This document shows, one piece after another, positions 63,048 to 64,000 of a stretch of 64,000 bases of DNA (position 1 is the first letter of the stretch; every line of letters begins with the position of its first letter). Where the stretch lies: NCBI GenBank assembly GCA_965249895.1, contig CBDFNC010000004.1, positions 1,364,001 through 1,428,000 of the forward strand, read 5' to 3'. This stretch comes from CBDFNC01 sp965249895. GTDB lineage: Bacteria; Pseudomonadota; Gammaproteobacteria; Enterobacterales; CBDFNC01. Position numbers and translations under genes: made by a program. Below the pieces are notes generated by a model. It made no database searches, had not been told where the DNA came from, and saw only the letters and a program-made list of their open reading frames with translations.

Positions 63048-63884
63048 ATGCGAATATTAGTTTATTTACCAGAGAGTTCGATCCCACCGTTACCGCATAA
63101 ACTCATTAAAGGGTTATTGCCTATTTGTGGTAAGTCCATACTGGAGCACAACCTGGAATGGTTATCAAATTACTCATTTCCAGTAAGCATTGTTAGCCAT
63201 CAACCTCTGGACGGCATTGAGGGACAACGCTGGGGTCTAGAACTTGAAATTGTGCCCGAACTGCCACAAGTTATTTACGAAAAAAACCAGGACTATCTAA
63301 TGGTCCACGGTGATTGGTTAAATAATTACGATTTATCCAGGATAACTGAATTTGAGTTATCCTTGAGCTCAATATGTGTCGAACGCCATCATTCCGCTAT
63401 TTATTGTGGTAGTCGAAACCTGATTGATATTCGGCTACTTAATAGAACAATACTAGAGTTTGGCTTGACCTTATCAGGTTATTCACTTCCCTTACACAGC
63501 TGGCAGGAGTTCGCCGATGCAAACTTCAAGTTGCTTAACGGGGAGCTATCAGGGTTAAGACCATCAGGTCTAAGCCTGAAGAAAGATATCATTAGAGATA
63601 TGGGTAATACATTTCATAGTGAGAGTTTAGTTCATGGTCCTATTCATATAGGTCGACATAGTGAAATAGATAAAACCGTGAGAATCATGGGGAAATCAAT
63701 TATAGCTAGCAAGGTAATCATCGACAAAAATACTGAGCTAAGTAACTGTATAATTTTACCAAACACCTATATAGGGAAGAACCTTCGCATCAATAACAAG
63801 ATTGTATGGGGTAACTTATTAATTGATCTCGATTCAAGTCATGTAACTCAGGTTCAGGATCAACTATTGTTAGCATTTTGTTAA
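63048..63884 (+). CDS. Nucleotidyltransferase-like protein with hexapeptide C-terminus
   Basis: 278 residues. The N-terminus (MRILVYLPESSIPPLPHKL and KGLLPICGKSILEHNLEWL) resembles NDP-sugar pyrophosphorylases, but the canonical GxGTR-Px-K motif is not intact. Residues about 190-260 carry hexapeptide-like turns (GPIHIGRHSEI, SKVIIDKNTELSNCIILPNT, YIGKNLRI) of a left-handed beta-helix. It follows the fused transferase by 30 bp with AAGGAATT before its ATG, so same operon. It may be a degenerate or regulatory sugar-nucleotide enzyme. Confidence 0.75.
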   Translation: MRILVYLPESSIPPLPHKLIKGLLPICGKSILEHNLEWLSNYSFPVSIVSHQPLDGIEGQRWGLELEIVPELPQVIYEKNQDYLMVHGDWLNNYDLSRITEFELSLSSICVERHHSAIYCGSRNLIDIRLLNRTILEFGLTLSGYSLPLHSWQEFADANFKLLNGELSGLRPSGLSLKKDIIRDMGNTFHSESLVHGPIHIGRHSEIDKTVRIMGKSIIASKVIIDKNTELSNCIILPNTYIGKNLRINNKIVWGNLLIDLDSSHVTQVQDQLLLAFC

Positions 63885-63920
63885 GGATAGAATTTAACAT
63901 TTAGTAGAAGGAGATACTCT

Positions 63921-64000
63921 ATGGATACCAAATTCCATCCTAAAAATATGGACACACGAACATTATATAGAGTTATATTAAATTCAGGAAAGCGCCTTGC
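63921..64000 (+). CDS. Start of a third operon gene (cut by window end)
   Basis: An ATG at 63921 with a strong AGAAGGAG 6 bases upstream opens a frame of at least 26 codons (MDTKFHPKNMDTRTLYRVIL) that runs off the window. It belongs to the exopolysaccharide operon. The visible part is too short to identify; the window ends before any domain. Confidence 0.6.
   Translation, partial: MDTKFHPKNMDTRTLYRVILNSGKRL

Overview
The window looks like a chromosomal segment of a marine gamma-proteobacterium of the Alteromonadales (Alteromonas/Bowmanella/Lacimicrobium-like). This is inferred from the gene set: DNA polymerase II, NhaD and NhaP antiporters, an MltF-type lytic transglycosylase, an Mn-riboswitch-linked UPF0016 exporter, TonB receptors, LRR lipoproteins and a WecG-type exopolysaccharide locus. 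No rRNA, tRNA, CRISPR array or phage structural gene was seen.

Region 1 (1-20.9 kb) is an insertion-sequence-rich zone. From left to right it holds a single-gene IS66 element; copy A of an unusual 1.73-kb IS with an exact 8-bp target duplication; a 56-bp remnant of an IS6-family end; a 7.4-kb cargo of four unusual genes (FAD-linked oxidase, TPR plus animal-type haem peroxidase, SGNH hydrolase, trypsin-like protease); and an IS6-family element split by an IS1634-family element (6-bp duplication). After these come the 3' remnant of an Omp85/BamA-like barrel gene and an RND efflux operon whose adaptor gene is split by an IS4-superfamily element (9-bp duplication). The two IS6 tips face the cargo from both sides, suggesting that IS6-type transposition brought it in.

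Region 2 (21-25.3 kb) holds two tandem leucine-rich-repeat lipoprotein genes that are recent duplicates differing in repeat number.

Region 3 (25.4-31.5 kb) is a compact minus-strand operon: a NitT/TauT-like ABC importer, a TonB-dependent receptor and a methyltransferase. It is divergent from a Crp/Fnr-family regulator. A perfect TTGAT-N4-ATCAA box lies at about -41.5 of a plausible operon promoter.

Region 4 (31.6-44 kb) holds an outer-membrane-like hypothetical protein, an IS3 element, a secreted protein with four 265-residue repeats followed by a PTPE-repeat lipoprotein, a LysR/LysE pair, a small secreted protein, a FeoC-like remnant and copy B of the unusual IS, again with an exact 8-bp duplication.

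Region 5 (44-60.5 kb) is ordinary chromosome: YciH, a yybP-ykoY-type riboswitch with UPF0016, NhaP, Pol II, an nhaD carrying two lesions, a PEGA/SUMF1 protein, MltF, an NlpC/P60 lipoprotein, a PhnD-like binding protein with a hybrid kinase, and a convergent PAS kinase with a stand-alone receiver.

Region 6 (61-64 kb) is the start of an exopolysaccharide operon: a fused WecG/sugar-transferase with a degenerate N-terminal transferase, a nucleotidyltransferase-like protein and the start of a third gene. The Shine-Dalgarno of its first gene lies inside a perfect hairpin.
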